From the NCBI RefSeq assembly GCF_046545555.1, contig NZ_JBHZTH010000001.1, forward strand, positions 62,001 through 126,000: 64,000 nt of DNA, given 5' to 3'. The notes below the pieces were generated by a model. The model was given only the letters and a program-made list of their open reading frames with translations. It was not told the origin of the DNA and searched no databases. This document shows, in pieces, positions 36,316 to 46,661 of this stretch. Positions within the stretch are counted from its first letter, which is position 1, and each line of letters opens with the position of its first letter. The stretch comes from Winogradskyella sp046545555 (lineage in GTDB: Bacteria; Bacteroidota; Bacteroidia; Flavobacteriales; Flavobacteriaceae). The position numbers and the translations under genes were made by a program.

Positions 36316-39033
36316 CTAATCATTAAAATCATTTGTAATAACATTATATGTTATTTCTTTATAGCCAATCTTTCCCGTATTAGAAATTGTTTCTAAAATG
36401 ATTAAAAAATCTCCAGTTTTATCTGAGTTATAAAAACTTAAAGTCGCAATTCCTTTTTGGTTAAACTTAATTTCTGGTTTCCAAAATAAAGGGCTTCTAA
36501 GATCTGGATTTGACCAATCTATTTTATTAATTACATTATGTATTGGCGCATAAAACTCTTTATTTGTTGCAAAAACAGGAATACTTTGTATCTCTACTTT
36601 TTTTGTTGATTTTAAAGCACCAAACAATCCTTTTTTAGAATTAGTGTAAATAGCTAGTACACAACCATCAGTTATTCCATAAGGTGGAAAAGTAGAGTAT
36701 ACTTCGGCTATTAGTGCTTTAAAATTTCTTGCATTATTTATTATTTCAAAACTAGTAATTTCATCACTTCTTATATATTGCACCAAATCTAGATCTTGCT
36801 CTTTCACAGGAATTCCGTCTACAACAACAAGAGTTCTTTGACTGGGATCCTCTGCGTAAAAGTTACCATTAGGACTCCGTCTTATAATTATTTTATCTTG
36901 AAAACCGTGACGTAAAGCACTGTATAAACCATTTGACCATTTAGGCTCTTTTTCTTGAATATCTTTACCATCAATTACAATATTGGGTTTACCATACTTC
37001 TTATTAACCTTTTCCCTTTCTGGTGTTAACTTATAAGCATCAACAACAACTTCATCTAACTTCGTAACTCCATAGTAATCTTTATAATATTTATCTTGCC
37101 TGTATTTCTGAAATTGGTTGGCTTTAACTACTTTCTCAATTAAACTATCCTTAATACCAATATCTCTATTCTTAAAATCAAAACTAATTGGTAATTGTTG
37201 TTTTTTGGAAATAGCTATTTTCACTTTTTTATTTTTCTTCTTAAAGTCAGTTAAGCTTTTCGTTAAAAACTCTTTATAATCTCCGTACATATCTTCTAAT
37301 CGAAAGCGAAAACTACCCGGAGATACAATAGTCTTGGCATATGTAATTGGTTTTCTATCAAAAACCATAAGTAAAATATCTACCTCTTCTTTTTCTAATT
37401 TTGAATTATTAACACTAACAACTCCTTTAACTTCTAAGCTCTTTTCTAAAGTATAGTTAAGCTTATCTAATGGTTTTCTATATTTATATTTACGCCAACC
37501 TTGGGTCAACATCAAATCATCAATATCTAAATCTATATTATCTCTAAAATAAGATCCAGGAGATTCTATATGCCCTTTTAAGTCTGAACTTAGCAAGAAA
37601 TAAGACAATAAATTTTCCCTAGAATATTGCAATTCCCCAGAACTATCTTTATCTAAAACTAATATTGATGTACTTAAGTTATTAGCATCTGAATTATGAT
37701 TATTTTCAATAGTTAGATTTACCTGATCGCGCTGCTTGTAACTTAGCTTATCTAAATTAATCGAAAGATCTATACGATTCTCTTCTCTGGTATTAAAAAA
37801 TAGTCTTTCTGAAACAGGTTTATTAAAATCGTCTAACACCGTAAATGCAATCACTCCTTCAGGAAATTTATCCTTGGCAATTATGTAACTACATTCTCCG
37901 TTTATTAGATTTTTATTTTCTACGAAGTACTCATAACCTCTAGTTGCTCCTTTTAAAATGACTGTTTTCGGATTTTGCTTATTTAAACGAACACCTACAA
38001 ATATATTTTTATCATCGCTATTAACTTCTAGGCTATAACCACTTTTTATTACTTTGGGGAGAGGTATTTTCTTAAGAATAGTTTTTAGACTGTCTCTAAC
38101 AATAGCATGGTAAGTTTTTGAAATATCAATCTCATTTAATATGAAATTTCCCATTCCTAATCTATTACTTTTAAATGTAGAAACTAAATTATTATTTTCA
38201 TCAACTATGTCGCCTTCAACATATTTACCAAAGCCATTAAAACCTGTTGCCTTAAGTCCAACTTTGCAAGAGAGTTGATCTATAAGATCACCACCTTCTG
38301 GAAAAAATTGTACTTCTAAATAATTTGGGTTGACAGAAAAAGAAGTAGTATAAGACAGTCCGTTCTGTGTTTGTAATTTCAAATTTATAAGACTATTAAT
38401 GGCAGGTAATGTATAATCTAAAAGATATTTATTATTCTTGCCTTTTTTTAATTGTACAGTTTCTTGTTCTTTATCAAAGCTTACCGTTACTTTTAAATCA
38501 TTTTTGTCATTATTATCAAACCTTTTTGGATAGATATCTATTTTAAATCTTGTACTACCTTCTAATGTATCTATGAGACGTAAATTTTCTAAAATAACAT
38601 TAGAATTCTTAGGCTCTTCTGCAGAAAAAATTTGAATATATTTTTTAAAAACAAAATCAGCTTCAAAATTTCTGTTCCACTCTGTATATGCTCTTATTTG
38701 ATATAGTCCCTCTTTAAAACCAGTATTTAAATCAAAATACCCTCGCCCTATACCTTCGCTAATTTTAATTATTTTGGATTCAATTACTTTTTCTTCTGCA
38801 CTTATTAAATCTACATATAAAACACCACTAGATAAAAGTGTTTCATGTGCTACAGCATTAGCAATTACAGCTTTAAACCAAATCGTTTTATTTGTTGTAT
38901 ATACGTCATTGTCTAATTGCAAATAGATTTTTTCAGCTAAGGAATTATGGCTATATCTCTTTATACTTTGCGAATAAAGAAAGCTAGTTATACTTAATAC
39001 AATAATTGAAAAACATACTTTTAAAAAGTGCAT
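36316..39033 (-). CDS. Secreted MG2-domain protein with TonB-plug-like domain
   Basis: A 905-residue protein starting MHFLKVCFSIIVLSITSF, a signal peptide. An upstream in-frame ATG at 39102 would put 23 residues ahead of it and is rejected. The first part resembles macroglobulin MG2 domains (EKIYLQLDNDVYTTNKTIWF, then GLYQIRAYTEWNRNF). Near the C-terminus is a plug-like domain of the SusC/TonB-receptor kind (LVVVDGIPVKEQDLD, then SFEIINNARNF), but no outer-membrane barrel follows. Such proteins are frequent in Bacteroidota and uncharacterised. Periplasmic or surface location is inferred. It may form a divergent pair with the MMPL exporter. Confidence 0.72.
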   Translation of the reverse strand: MHFLKVCFSIIVLSITSFLYSQSIKRYSHNSLAEKIYLQLDNDVYTTNKTIWFKAVIANAVAHETLLSSGVLYVDLISAEEKVIESKIIKISEGIGRGYFDLNTGFKEGLYQIRAYTEWNRNFEADFVFKKYIQIFSAEEPKNSNVILENLRLIDTLEGSTRFKIDIYPKRFDNNDKNDLKVTVSFDKEQETVQLKKGKNNKYLLDYTLPAINSLINLKLQTQNGLSYTTSFSVNPNYLEVQFFPEGGDLIDQLSCKVGLKATGFNGFGKYVEGDIVDENNNLVSTFKSNRLGMGNFILNEIDISKTYHAIVRDSLKTILKKIPLPKVIKSGYSLEVNSDDKNIFVGVRLNKQNPKTVILKGATRGYEYFVENKNLINGECSYIIAKDKFPEGVIAFTVLDDFNKPVSERLFFNTREENRIDLSINLDKLSYKQRDQVNLTIENNHNSDANNLSTSILVLDKDSSGELQYSRENLLSYFLLSSDLKGHIESPGSYFRDNIDLDIDDLMLTQGWRKYKYRKPLDKLNYTLEKSLEVKGVVSVNNSKLEKEEVDILLMVFDRKPITYAKTIVSPGSFRFRLEDMYGDYKEFLTKSLTDFKKKNKKVKIAISKKQQLPISFDFKNRDIGIKDSLIEKVVKANQFQKYRQDKYYKDYYGVTKLDEVVVDAYKLTPEREKVNKKYGKPNIVIDGKDIQEKEPKWSNGLYSALRHGFQDKIIIRRSPNGNFYAEDPSQRTLVVVDGIPVKEQDLDLVQYIRSDEITSFEIINNARNFKALIAEVYSTFPPYGITDGCVLAIYTNSKKGLFGALKSTKKVEIQSIPVFATNKEFYAPIHNVINKIDWSNPDLRSPLFWKPEIKFNQKGIATLSFYNSDKTGDFLIILETISNTGKIGYKEITYNVITNDFND

Positions 39034-39166
39034 AAACTCATTTTTTAAAAGATACTTTTTGTCTTTATAATTTGCAAGAACAAAAACGTTAAATAATAGC
39101 ATCCTCTTTTTCTAAAAATTAGATACTATTAATTCTCATTTTTTCTATAAGTCACAAGGATTTTTC

Positions 39167-39174
39167 TACCTTTG
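39167..39174 (+). promoter_or_regulatory. Candidate minus-7 box of the MMPL exporter gene
   Basis: TACCTTTG matches TAnnTTTG and is followed by GC, as in other flavobacterial promoters; it lies 20 bases before the start codon. The minus-33 position is a poor match. Confidence 0.5.
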
Positions 39175-39194
39175 CCGCTCATTTCTAACAATAA

Positions 39195-41615
39195 ATGTTT
39201 AAACTATTTACCACAGGATTTTGGGAAGTTGTCGCGCGATTAATTTTACGTAACAAAATCTTTATCTTAATAGCTATTATATCTGCTACTGTGTTTTTTA
39301 GTATGCAGTGGAAACATATGCGCTTTACCTATACAGAGGCCAATATGTTACCAGATGAACATGAAGTAAATATTACCTATAATGAATTCCTTAAAGTTTT
39401 TGGAGAAGAAGGTAATTTAATCGTTCTTGGCGTTAAAGATTCTAGTCTATTTTCAGTAGAAAATCTTAATGCTTGGAACACACTCGCAGAGTCCTTTAAA
39501 TCTTATAATGAAGTTGAAACTGTTTTATCAATAAAAGATCTTCAGAAATTAGTAAAGAATTCTAAAAAAGAACAATTTGATTTAGAACCTTTCATTAAAG
39601 ATTCTATTAAGTCTTTAAAAGAGATTGATAAGCTTCAAGATGAATTATTTAATCAATACCCATTTTACGATAACTTCTTATTTAACGCAGAGACTAAAAC
39701 CATTAGAACTGCAATTTACCTCAAGAAAGATATTGTAAATACATCGGCAAGGAAGGATTTTACGCTTAACGTCCTTCAACCTCAAGTAGATGCATTCGCA
39801 ACACAAACTAAATTAAATGTTCGAATTTCTGGTATGCCCTATATCAGAACCCTTAATGCACAAAATATTGTTGATGAGATACCAATTTTTATCGGTGCTG
39901 CACTATTAATAACTTCCTTAATTTTCTTCCTGTTTTTTAGATCGTTTAGAGCAACTTTTATTTCTTTAATAGTTGTTTGTATTGGTGTTATGTGGACCTT
40001 CGGAATTCTCGGATTGTTAGGTTATGAAATAACAGTGCTTACAGCTTTAATACCCCCGTTAATTATTGTCATTGGTATTCCAAATTGTATTTTTCTAATT
40101 AATAAATATCAACATGAAGTAAAATCTCACGGAAATAAAGTAAAATCCTTACAACGCGTTATTACTAAAGTTGGTAATGCAACTTTAATGACCAATGTTA
40201 CAACTGCATCTGGTTTTGCAACATTTATTTTAACCGAAAGTACACTCTTAAAGGAATTTGGTATTGTTGCTTCATTAAGTATTTTGGCAATTTTCATCTT
40301 GTGTCTACTAATCATTCCGATTATGTATACATTCTTACCTTACCCTAAAGATCGGCACTTAGAGCACTTAAATAAAAGATGGATTGGTGGTTTTGTTGAT
40401 TGGATGGAGCGTATGGTAAAACACAAAAAAATCACCATTTACGTAACTGCGCTTATTCTAATAATTGCCAGCATGATTGGTATAAACCAGATTAAAATAT
40501 CTGGAAGTCTCATTGAAGACATGCCACAAAACAAACAGTTTTTTAAAGATATTCGATTTTTTGAAGATGAATTTAATGGCATTATGCCATTAGAAATTAT
40601 GGTAGATACAAAACGTAAGAAAGGAGTTATGAAATTAGCTACTTTAAAACGGATAAACCAACTCGAAGAGTTAATAGAAGAAACTCCAGAATTATCACGC
40701 CCAATATCAGTAGTAAGTTTAGTAAAGTACAGTAAGCAAGCCTATTACAATGGTAATCCCAAGTATTATCAATTACCAACCAGCCAAGAGAATAGTTTTA
40801 TATTGTCCTATGCAAAAAATTCTTCTTCTGATGTAGAGCTCTTAAATAATTTTGTAGATAGCACAGGCCAATATGCACGTATTACTACATTTATGAAAGA
40901 CATTGGCACTGAGAAAATGGAGCGTATTCAAGAAAACCTTCAAACCAAAATTGATAAAGTATTTCCAAAGGAACGTTATGAAGTTACTATGACTGGTAAG
41001 GCTTTAGTTTTTCAAAAAGGCACTAAATATTTAGTCAGAAATTTAGTTATTTCATTATCCCTAGCGATTTTTCTTATCTCGTTATTTATGGCCTATTTAT
41101 TCCGTTCTTTTAGAATGATTATTGTTTCATTAATCCCAAACCTTCTGCCACTCCTTGTTACTGCAGGTTTAATGGGTTATATTGGCGTGCCTATAAAGCC
41201 ATCAACGATTTTGGTATTTAGTATTGCGTTTGGTATTTCTGTAGATGACACCATTCATTTTTTAGCCAAATACAGACAAGAATTACTTGCTAACCATTGG
41301 AAAATAAGAAAATCTGTATACGCAGCACTTAGAGAAACTGGGGTTAGTATGTTCTATACGTCTATTGTTTTATTCTTTGGTTTTTCCGTATTTACCATTT
41401 CTAGTTTTGGTGGTACTGTAGCTTTAGGTGCTTTAGTATCTATAACATTACTTTTTGCAATGCTTTCTAATTTACTATTATTGCCGTCTTTACTATTATC
41501 ACTAGAGCGTAACATTGCAAATAAAGAAGTATTACGAAAGCCATCAATAAATATAATTCCTTCGGAAGATGATACCGAAGACGATATAAAAAATAAAGAA
41601 GAACATTTATCTTAG
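39195..41615 (+). CDS. MMPL/RND-family exporter
   Basis: An 806-residue inner-membrane protein with the duplicated RND architecture: one N-terminal helix, a large periplasmic loop, five helices, then the same again. The first helix group starts at IPIFIGAALLITSLIFFLFF and the second near LVRNLVISLSLAIFLISLF. FGISVDDTIHFLAKY in the second half holds the acidic residues expected for proton coupling. There is no adaptor or outer-membrane partner nearby, which fits the MMPL/SSD-like lipid or hopanoid exporter group rather than a tripartite drug pump. The C-terminal tail is acidic. The substrate is unknown. Confidence 0.85.
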   Translation: MFKLFTTGFWEVVARLILRNKIFILIAIISATVFFSMQWKHMRFTYTEANMLPDEHEVNITYNEFLKVFGEEGNLIVLGVKDSSLFSVENLNAWNTLAESFKSYNEVETVLSIKDLQKLVKNSKKEQFDLEPFIKDSIKSLKEIDKLQDELFNQYPFYDNFLFNAETKTIRTAIYLKKDIVNTSARKDFTLNVLQPQVDAFATQTKLNVRISGMPYIRTLNAQNIVDEIPIFIGAALLITSLIFFLFFRSFRATFISLIVVCIGVMWTFGILGLLGYEITVLTALIPPLIIVIGIPNCIFLINKYQHEVKSHGNKVKSLQRVITKVGNATLMTNVTTASGFATFILTESTLLKEFGIVASLSILAIFILCLLIIPIMYTFLPYPKDRHLEHLNKRWIGGFVDWMERMVKHKKITIYVTALILIIASMIGINQIKISGSLIEDMPQNKQFFKDIRFFEDEFNGIMPLEIMVDTKRKKGVMKLATLKRINQLEELIEETPELSRPISVVSLVKYSKQAYYNGNPKYYQLPTSQENSFILSYAKNSSSDVELLNNFVDSTGQYARITTFMKDIGTEKMERIQENLQTKIDKVFPKERYEVTMTGKALVFQKGTKYLVRNLVISLSLAIFLISLFMAYLFRSFRMIIVSLIPNLLPLLVTAGLMGYIGVPIKPSTILVFSIAFGISVDDTIHFLAKYRQELLANHWKIRKSVYAALRETGVSMFYTSIVLFFGFSVFTISSFGGTVALGALVSITLLFAMLSNLLLLPSLLLSLERNIANKEVLRKPSINIIPSEDDTEDDIKNKEEHLS

Positions 41616-41635
41616 CATTTCAAAATAAATAAAAA

Positions 41636-43081
41636 ATGACAACAAAAACCGTAGCAGAATTACTGTCGCAAGACGTTACCTTGCAAGATGTTACCGTAAA
41701 AGGATGGGTAAGAACTTTTAGAGCTAATCGCTTTATAGCCTTAAATGATGGTTCTACGATAAATAATATACAATGTGTTGTAGATTTTGAAAATTTTGAC
41801 GAGACACTTTTAAAACGAATAACTACTGGAGCTGCACTACACGTTACTGGCGAATTAGTAGAAAGCCAAGGCAAGGGACAATCTGTTGAGATTGTTGTAA
41901 AAACACTAGAGATTTTAGGAGATTCAGATGCTGAAACATACCCAATACAACCAAAGAAGCACTCCTTCGAATTCTTGAGAGAAAATGCACATTTGCGCAC
42001 AAGAACGAATACTTTTAGCGCTGTAATGCGTTTGCGTTCTTCATTATCATTTGCTGTTCATAAATATTTTAATGAAAATGGCTTCTATTATATGCACACA
42101 CCTATTGTTACTGGTAGTGATGCAGAAGGTGCAGGTGAAATGTTCCGTGTAACTGGGCTAGATCCTAAAAACCCTCCTCTAAATGAAGACGGTACAATTA
42201 ACTATAAGAAAGACTTCTTCGGCAAAGAAACAAACCTAACCGTTTCTGGTCAGTTAGAGGCCGAAACTTATGCGATGTCCTTAGGAAAGGTTTACACCTT
42301 TGGACCAACATTTAGAGCAGAAAACTCAAATACAACGCGTCACTTAGCAGAGTTTTGGATGATAGAACCAGAGGTTGCTTTTATGGATTTAGCAGGCAAT
42401 ATGGATTTAGCTGAAGACTTTATGAAATCCGTTTTAGGTTATATATTAGAACATAATAAAGACGATTTAGACTTCTTAAATAAACGATTAGAAGACGAAG
42501 AAAAAAGATTACCGCAAGCTCAAAGAAGTGATATGGGTCTAATTGAGAAAATTAAATTTGTGGTTGATAATAATTTTAAGCGCGTAAGTTATACAGAGGC
42601 TATTGATATCTTAAGAAATAGTAAGCCTAATAAAAAGAAGAAATTCAATTATTTAATTGAACAATGGGGAGCAGATTTGCAATCTGAGCATGAACGTTTT
42701 CTTGTAGAAAAACATTTTAAATGCCCTGTAATTTTATTTGATTACCCAGCTAACATTAAGGCATTCTATATGCGTTTGAACGAACCTGATGATCAAGGAA
42801 GAGAAACTGTCAGAGCTATGGATATTCTTTTTCCAGGTATTGGAGAAATGGTTGGTGGTTCTCAAAGAGAGGAACGATTAGATGTATTGAAAGAAAAAAT
42901 GGCAGCCTTAGATATTTCTGAAGAAGAATTATGGTGGTATTTAGATTTACGTAAATACGGAACAGCTGTTCATTCTGGTTTCGGATTAGGATTTGAGCGA
43001 TTAGTAATGTTTGCTACAGGAATGGGAAATATTAGAGATGTAATTCCTTATCCAAGAACACCTCAAAACGCAGAATTTTAA
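41636..43081 (+). CDS. asnS: Asparagine--tRNA ligase
   Basis: A 481-residue class IIb aminoacyl-tRNA synthetase. An N-terminal OB-fold anticodon-binding domain (VTVKGWVRTFRANRFIALND) is followed by the catalytic domain. Motif 2 is seen in FGPTFRAENSNTTRHLAEFW and motif 3 in GFGLGFERLVMFATGMGNIR. The AEFWMIEPE segment favours AsnRS over AspRS. It lies 20 bases after the exporter gene and 72 bases before rpoN. Confidence 0.96.
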   Translation: MTTKTVAELLSQDVTLQDVTVKGWVRTFRANRFIALNDGSTINNIQCVVDFENFDETLLKRITTGAALHVTGELVESQGKGQSVEIVVKTLEILGDSDAETYPIQPKKHSFEFLRENAHLRTRTNTFSAVMRLRSSLSFAVHKYFNENGFYYMHTPIVTGSDAEGAGEMFRVTGLDPKNPPLNEDGTINYKKDFFGKETNLTVSGQLEAETYAMSLGKVYTFGPTFRAENSNTTRHLAEFWMIEPEVAFMDLAGNMDLAEDFMKSVLGYILEHNKDDLDFLNKRLEDEEKRLPQAQRSDMGLIEKIKFVVDNNFKRVSYTEAIDILRNSKPNKKKKFNYLIEQWGADLQSEHERFLVEKHFKCPVILFDYPANIKAFYMRLNEPDDQGRETVRAMDILFPGIGEMVGGSQREERLDVLKEKMAALDISEEELWWYLDLRKYGTAVHSGFGLGFERLVMFATGMGNIRDVIPYPRTPQNAEF

Positions 43082-43153
43082 ATAAAATTTAAATCTGTTA
43101 GGCTTTAATAACCTGATTGGTTTTTGTTATTTTTATAGTCAATAGAACATTTT

Positions 43154-44620
43154 ATGTCCCTAAAGCAGTTTTTACAATTTAAACTTTCGCAGAAACTTTC
43201 TCCGCAGCAAATTCAACTTATGAAGTTGATACAACTGCCAACCCAAGCTTTTGAGCAACGTTTAAAGCAAGAACTGGAGGAAAACCCTGCATTGGATACT
43301 GGTAAAGAATCTGAAGCCACTGAGGATAATATGGACGATTTTGATAACTCCACTGATGACTATGATGATAATGAAACTATAGAAGCCGATGATATTAATA
43401 TCGATGAGTACCTAAGTGATGACGAAATACCAGAATATCGCACGCAAGCCAACAATTATAGTGCAGATGATGAAGATAAAAGTGTACCATATGCCGCTGG
43501 AACTTCATTTACGCAACATTTAATAAACCAACTTAATACATTTAGACTTTCAGATAACGAGCAAGAGATTGCTTATTTTCTAGTAGGTAGTGTAGATGAA
43601 AGTGGTTACATACGACGTTCCTTATCTGATATTACAGATGATTTAGCTTTTACTCAAAATGTATTTACAACAGAAGAAGAGATTGAAAAGGTGCTTCAGA
43701 TTGTACATCAATTAGATCCTGCTGGTGTAGGAGCTCGTAATTTGCAAGAATGTTTAAGTATTCAACTACATCGAAAAGAGCAGAATCCTGATGTGGAATT
43801 AGCTACATTAATGATTGACAAAGCTTTTGAGCCTTTTACTAAAAAACATTATAAAAAATTATTACAAAAGTTTAATATTAATGAAGAACAGTTAAGAGAT
43901 GCCATAGAAGAAGTAGAACGTCTCAACCCAAAACCAGGAGGATCCTACGCTGGTAATAATAAAATTGTTGAACATATAGTACCTGACTTTGCCATTAAGA
44001 TTGTTGAAGGAGAATTAGAATTAACCTTAAATGGACGTAATGCTCCTGAGCTACATGTCTCTAGAGAGTATAATAATATGCTTAAAGGTTACAAGGATAC
44101 AAAGCAGAAATCTAAAGCTCAGAAAGACGCCGTTATGTTTATAAAACAAAAGCTAGACGCAGCTAAATGGTTTATAGAAGCTGTTAGGCAACGTCAACAG
44201 ACGCTATTTGTTACTATGAGCTCTATTATGCATTATCAAAAAGCATATTTTTTAAGTGGTGATGAGCGAAATCTCCGTCCAATGATACTAAAAGATATTG
44301 CCGATGAAATAGAAATGGATGTCTCAACTATTTCTCGTGTTGCCAATAGTAAATATGTAGATACTCCTTATGGCACTAAACTTATAAAAGAATTCTTCTC
44401 AGAATCTATGACTAATGATCAAGGTGAGGAAGTCTCTACTAGAGAAATCAAAAAAATCCTTGAAACAGTCATTGAAGAAGAAAGCAAAAAGAAACCTCTT
44501 ACTGATGAAGCACTTTCTAAAATTTTAAAAGAAAAAGGTTACCCAATTGCTAGACGGACTGTTGCAAAATATAGAGAACAATTAGATATACCTGTAGCTC
44601 GACTTAGAAAGAAAATTTAA
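43154..44620 (+). CDS. rpoN: RNA polymerase sigma-54 factor
   Basis: A 488-residue alternative sigma factor. Region I is Gln- and Leu-rich (KLSPQQIQLMKLIQLPTQAF), region II is a highly acidic stretch at about 55-100, and region III has the core-binding and DNA-binding parts. VSTISRVANSKY marks the helix-turn-helix, and the RpoN box is present near the C-terminus as ARRTVAKYREQ. It needs AAA+ activators, none of which is coded in this window. The stop shares TTAA with the convergent OmpA-like gene. Confidence 0.96.
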   Translation: MSLKQFLQFKLSQKLSPQQIQLMKLIQLPTQAFEQRLKQELEENPALDTGKESEATEDNMDDFDNSTDDYDDNETIEADDINIDEYLSDDEIPEYRTQANNYSADDEDKSVPYAAGTSFTQHLINQLNTFRLSDNEQEIAYFLVGSVDESGYIRRSLSDITDDLAFTQNVFTTEEEIEKVLQIVHQLDPAGVGARNLQECLSIQLHRKEQNPDVELATLMIDKAFEPFTKKHYKKLLQKFNINEEQLRDAIEEVERLNPKPGGSYAGNNKIVEHIVPDFAIKIVEGELELTLNGRNAPELHVSREYNNMLKGYKDTKQKSKAQKDAVMFIKQKLDAAKWFIEAVRQRQQTLFVTMSSIMHYQKAYFLSGDERNLRPMILKDIADEIEMDVSTISRVANSKYVDTPYGTKLIKEFFSESMTNDQGEEVSTREIKKILETVIEEESKKKPLTDEALSKILKEKGYPIARRTVAKYREQLDIPVARLRKKI

Positions 44621-46512
44621 TTACAACTCTCGCAATAACCTTTTCGTAAATAATCATTTTCTAACAATTGAAAGGTTACTCCTCCTTTTTCAATAGCATT
44701 AAACAATTTACAATACCTTTTGCTATTTAGATTATAAGCATTTAACATAATAGCTCTATAATCGTCTGTCTGTGTTAGTTCTTTATTAACTAGAGTAAGG
44801 TTTAAGTAGTAAAATAATAAATCTTCATCTACATCAATACGCTTTGCTTTAACGGTTAATAATTCTGCTGCTTTTTCAATATTAGCATAATACGCTAAAA
44901 ACTGTGCTAAACTGAAGTAATCAAAATCCGATAATGTAATTTTCTTATAGAACTTATTTATATAATTCACAGATTTGTCTTTATTGGCATAATCGCGTTT
45001 TCGCATATATTTTTCACTTTTAATAATATGATAGTTTATCATCATTCTATCAATAAGAGTTTGATCTATACCATAATTTTTTAAATTATATACTTCAGTT
45101 TTAAATTTTGCATCGTTAACAGGTTCAAAGTCGTAGCGCCAAATTCTAAATTTTAATGCGGCCAAATTATATCTAATTTTAGGATTTTTAGGATCTAATT
45201 TTTTTAAAGCTTCTAACTCATTTCTAACTATTATAATTTGTTTCTCATCTAATTGATACTTAATAGAGCTATTACTATTTAAAAAATTTAGATATTTTAG
45301 TTGATTAGGAATTTCCATTTTCGTTAAAATGTCTGGGGAAACCTCTCTGTTTTTAAGCTTATCAAAAATCGAATTTTGTATTTGAGAGGCTTTATCTAAT
45401 GCACCAGAAGAAATCGATTGATTAAACAAACCAATCAATTCATTTTCTGATTTGTTTTTATAAATATCTTTTCGTTCTAACTCTAAAGTAATTACTGCTT
45501 TTCTATGATGCTTTAAATAGGTTTCCATTTCTTTAGAGAACGCACCAACTAATTTCAATTTTATTTCAGATTTACTGAGACTTTTTAAATTCATGTAATC
45601 TGTACCTTCTATATCATTTAAGAATTCAACCCAATTTTCGGAAGAAGTTATCGAGGTTTTAATTGTTGGCTTTTGGTAAGTCTGAATTGCTTCAGCTATA
45701 CTGTTCGCACGTTCTTCCTGTAACTCAATATTCCGCTCTAAACTACCTTCTACGGAGGAATAAGCGTTAATATTTATTGTCTTAATATTAAAATTTGTTA
45801 ATCTTAAGGAGTCATATAATGGCTTTATATCTTCTGGAGAATACTGAGATTTATTTTTTTCAAAAGGTATTTTAAATCGAAGCGTTTTATATTTAATTTC
45901 AAACTTATCATCATCTTCTTTAATTAATTTCTCATTAGTAAGACTCAAAGAATCTAAATACATACCCATATCTAATAAGTCCCATTTATAGGCTTGCAAA
46001 TCAAATATAACTTGATATCTGCACAGTGATTTATTACCTAAAAATAGCATATTGTATTCTAAGTCTTCATTTTTTAGATTGTCTGGGATCCTACCCACTA
46101 GAACCCTAAACATATTTTTTCCAAAAGGTTTAAGCCCACTTTTAAGTCTCGATGCATAAACTGGTCTAAGCAGTGTACCTCTTATCTGTTCTGAATCTAC
46201 ATCTTCTAAAGTACAATCATAAATAGTTTTAGAAACCACATCTATTGCAATACCGTCATTAGAGTTTTTAAATAATTGATTAAACCACTTTTTATCATTA
46301 GTATGAAAAAACAAGTTCTGTTTATCCCTTTTAATAGAAAATTGTACTTCCTTAACTTTTAGCTTAAAAGTAGACCTACAATTTTGACAGTTTTTATTAA
46401 TCTCGTTTTTATTTGCAGTAGTAGGTAAAACTATCCCATAATTACCTTGAGCCGAAAGCGAGTTAGCACTGATTAGAAGTATTAGACTAAAAATTAATTT
46501 TACTTTTTTCAT
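44617..46512 (-). CDS. Secreted protein with OmpA-like segment and helical repeats
   Basis: A 631-residue protein beginning MKKVKLIFSLILLISANSL, a signal peptide ending SAQ; an in-frame ATG at 46542 is less likely. A central stretch near 255-290, with NAYSSVEGSLERNIELQEER, resembles the peptidoglycan-binding OmpA C-terminal fold. The second half has helical segments spaced like TPR-type repeats. A CQNC pair follows the signal peptide and a CESC pair ends the protein, which might bind metal or form disulfides. No named family is recognised. It is convergent with rpoN and divergent from the PAP2-like gene. Confidence 0.65.
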   Translation of the reverse strand: MKKVKLIFSLILLISANSLSAQGNYGIVLPTTANKNEINKNCQNCRSTFKLKVKEVQFSIKRDKQNLFFHTNDKKWFNQLFKNSNDGIAIDVVSKTIYDCTLEDVDSEQIRGTLLRPVYASRLKSGLKPFGKNMFRVLVGRIPDNLKNEDLEYNMLFLGNKSLCRYQVIFDLQAYKWDLLDMGMYLDSLSLTNEKLIKEDDDKFEIKYKTLRFKIPFEKNKSQYSPEDIKPLYDSLRLTNFNIKTININAYSSVEGSLERNIELQEERANSIAEAIQTYQKPTIKTSITSSENWVEFLNDIEGTDYMNLKSLSKSEIKLKLVGAFSKEMETYLKHHRKAVITLELERKDIYKNKSENELIGLFNQSISSGALDKASQIQNSIFDKLKNREVSPDILTKMEIPNQLKYLNFLNSNSSIKYQLDEKQIIIVRNELEALKKLDPKNPKIRYNLAALKFRIWRYDFEPVNDAKFKTEVYNLKNYGIDQTLIDRMMINYHIIKSEKYMRKRDYANKDKSVNYINKFYKKITLSDFDYFSLAQFLAYYANIEKAAELLTVKAKRIDVDEDLLFYYLNLTLVNKELTQTDDYRAIMLNAYNLNSKRYCKLFNAIEKGGVTFQLLENDYLRKGYCESCN

Positions 46513-46661
46513 CTTTAAGAGAATCAATGTGATTAATAGCAATTTAATTAAAAAAAGTTAAAGCCAATTTAAGGCGATATAAAATGCTTAGCATATAACA
46601 GAATGAGATCAAAAAAATAATCCAACTACATGAAAATAAAAAGGTATTTTTACGCTGCAAT

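Noticed and set aside
39034..39102. A 23-residue extension of the MG2/plug protein
   Set aside because: It would place residues ahead of a clear signal peptide that begins at the ATG at 39033.
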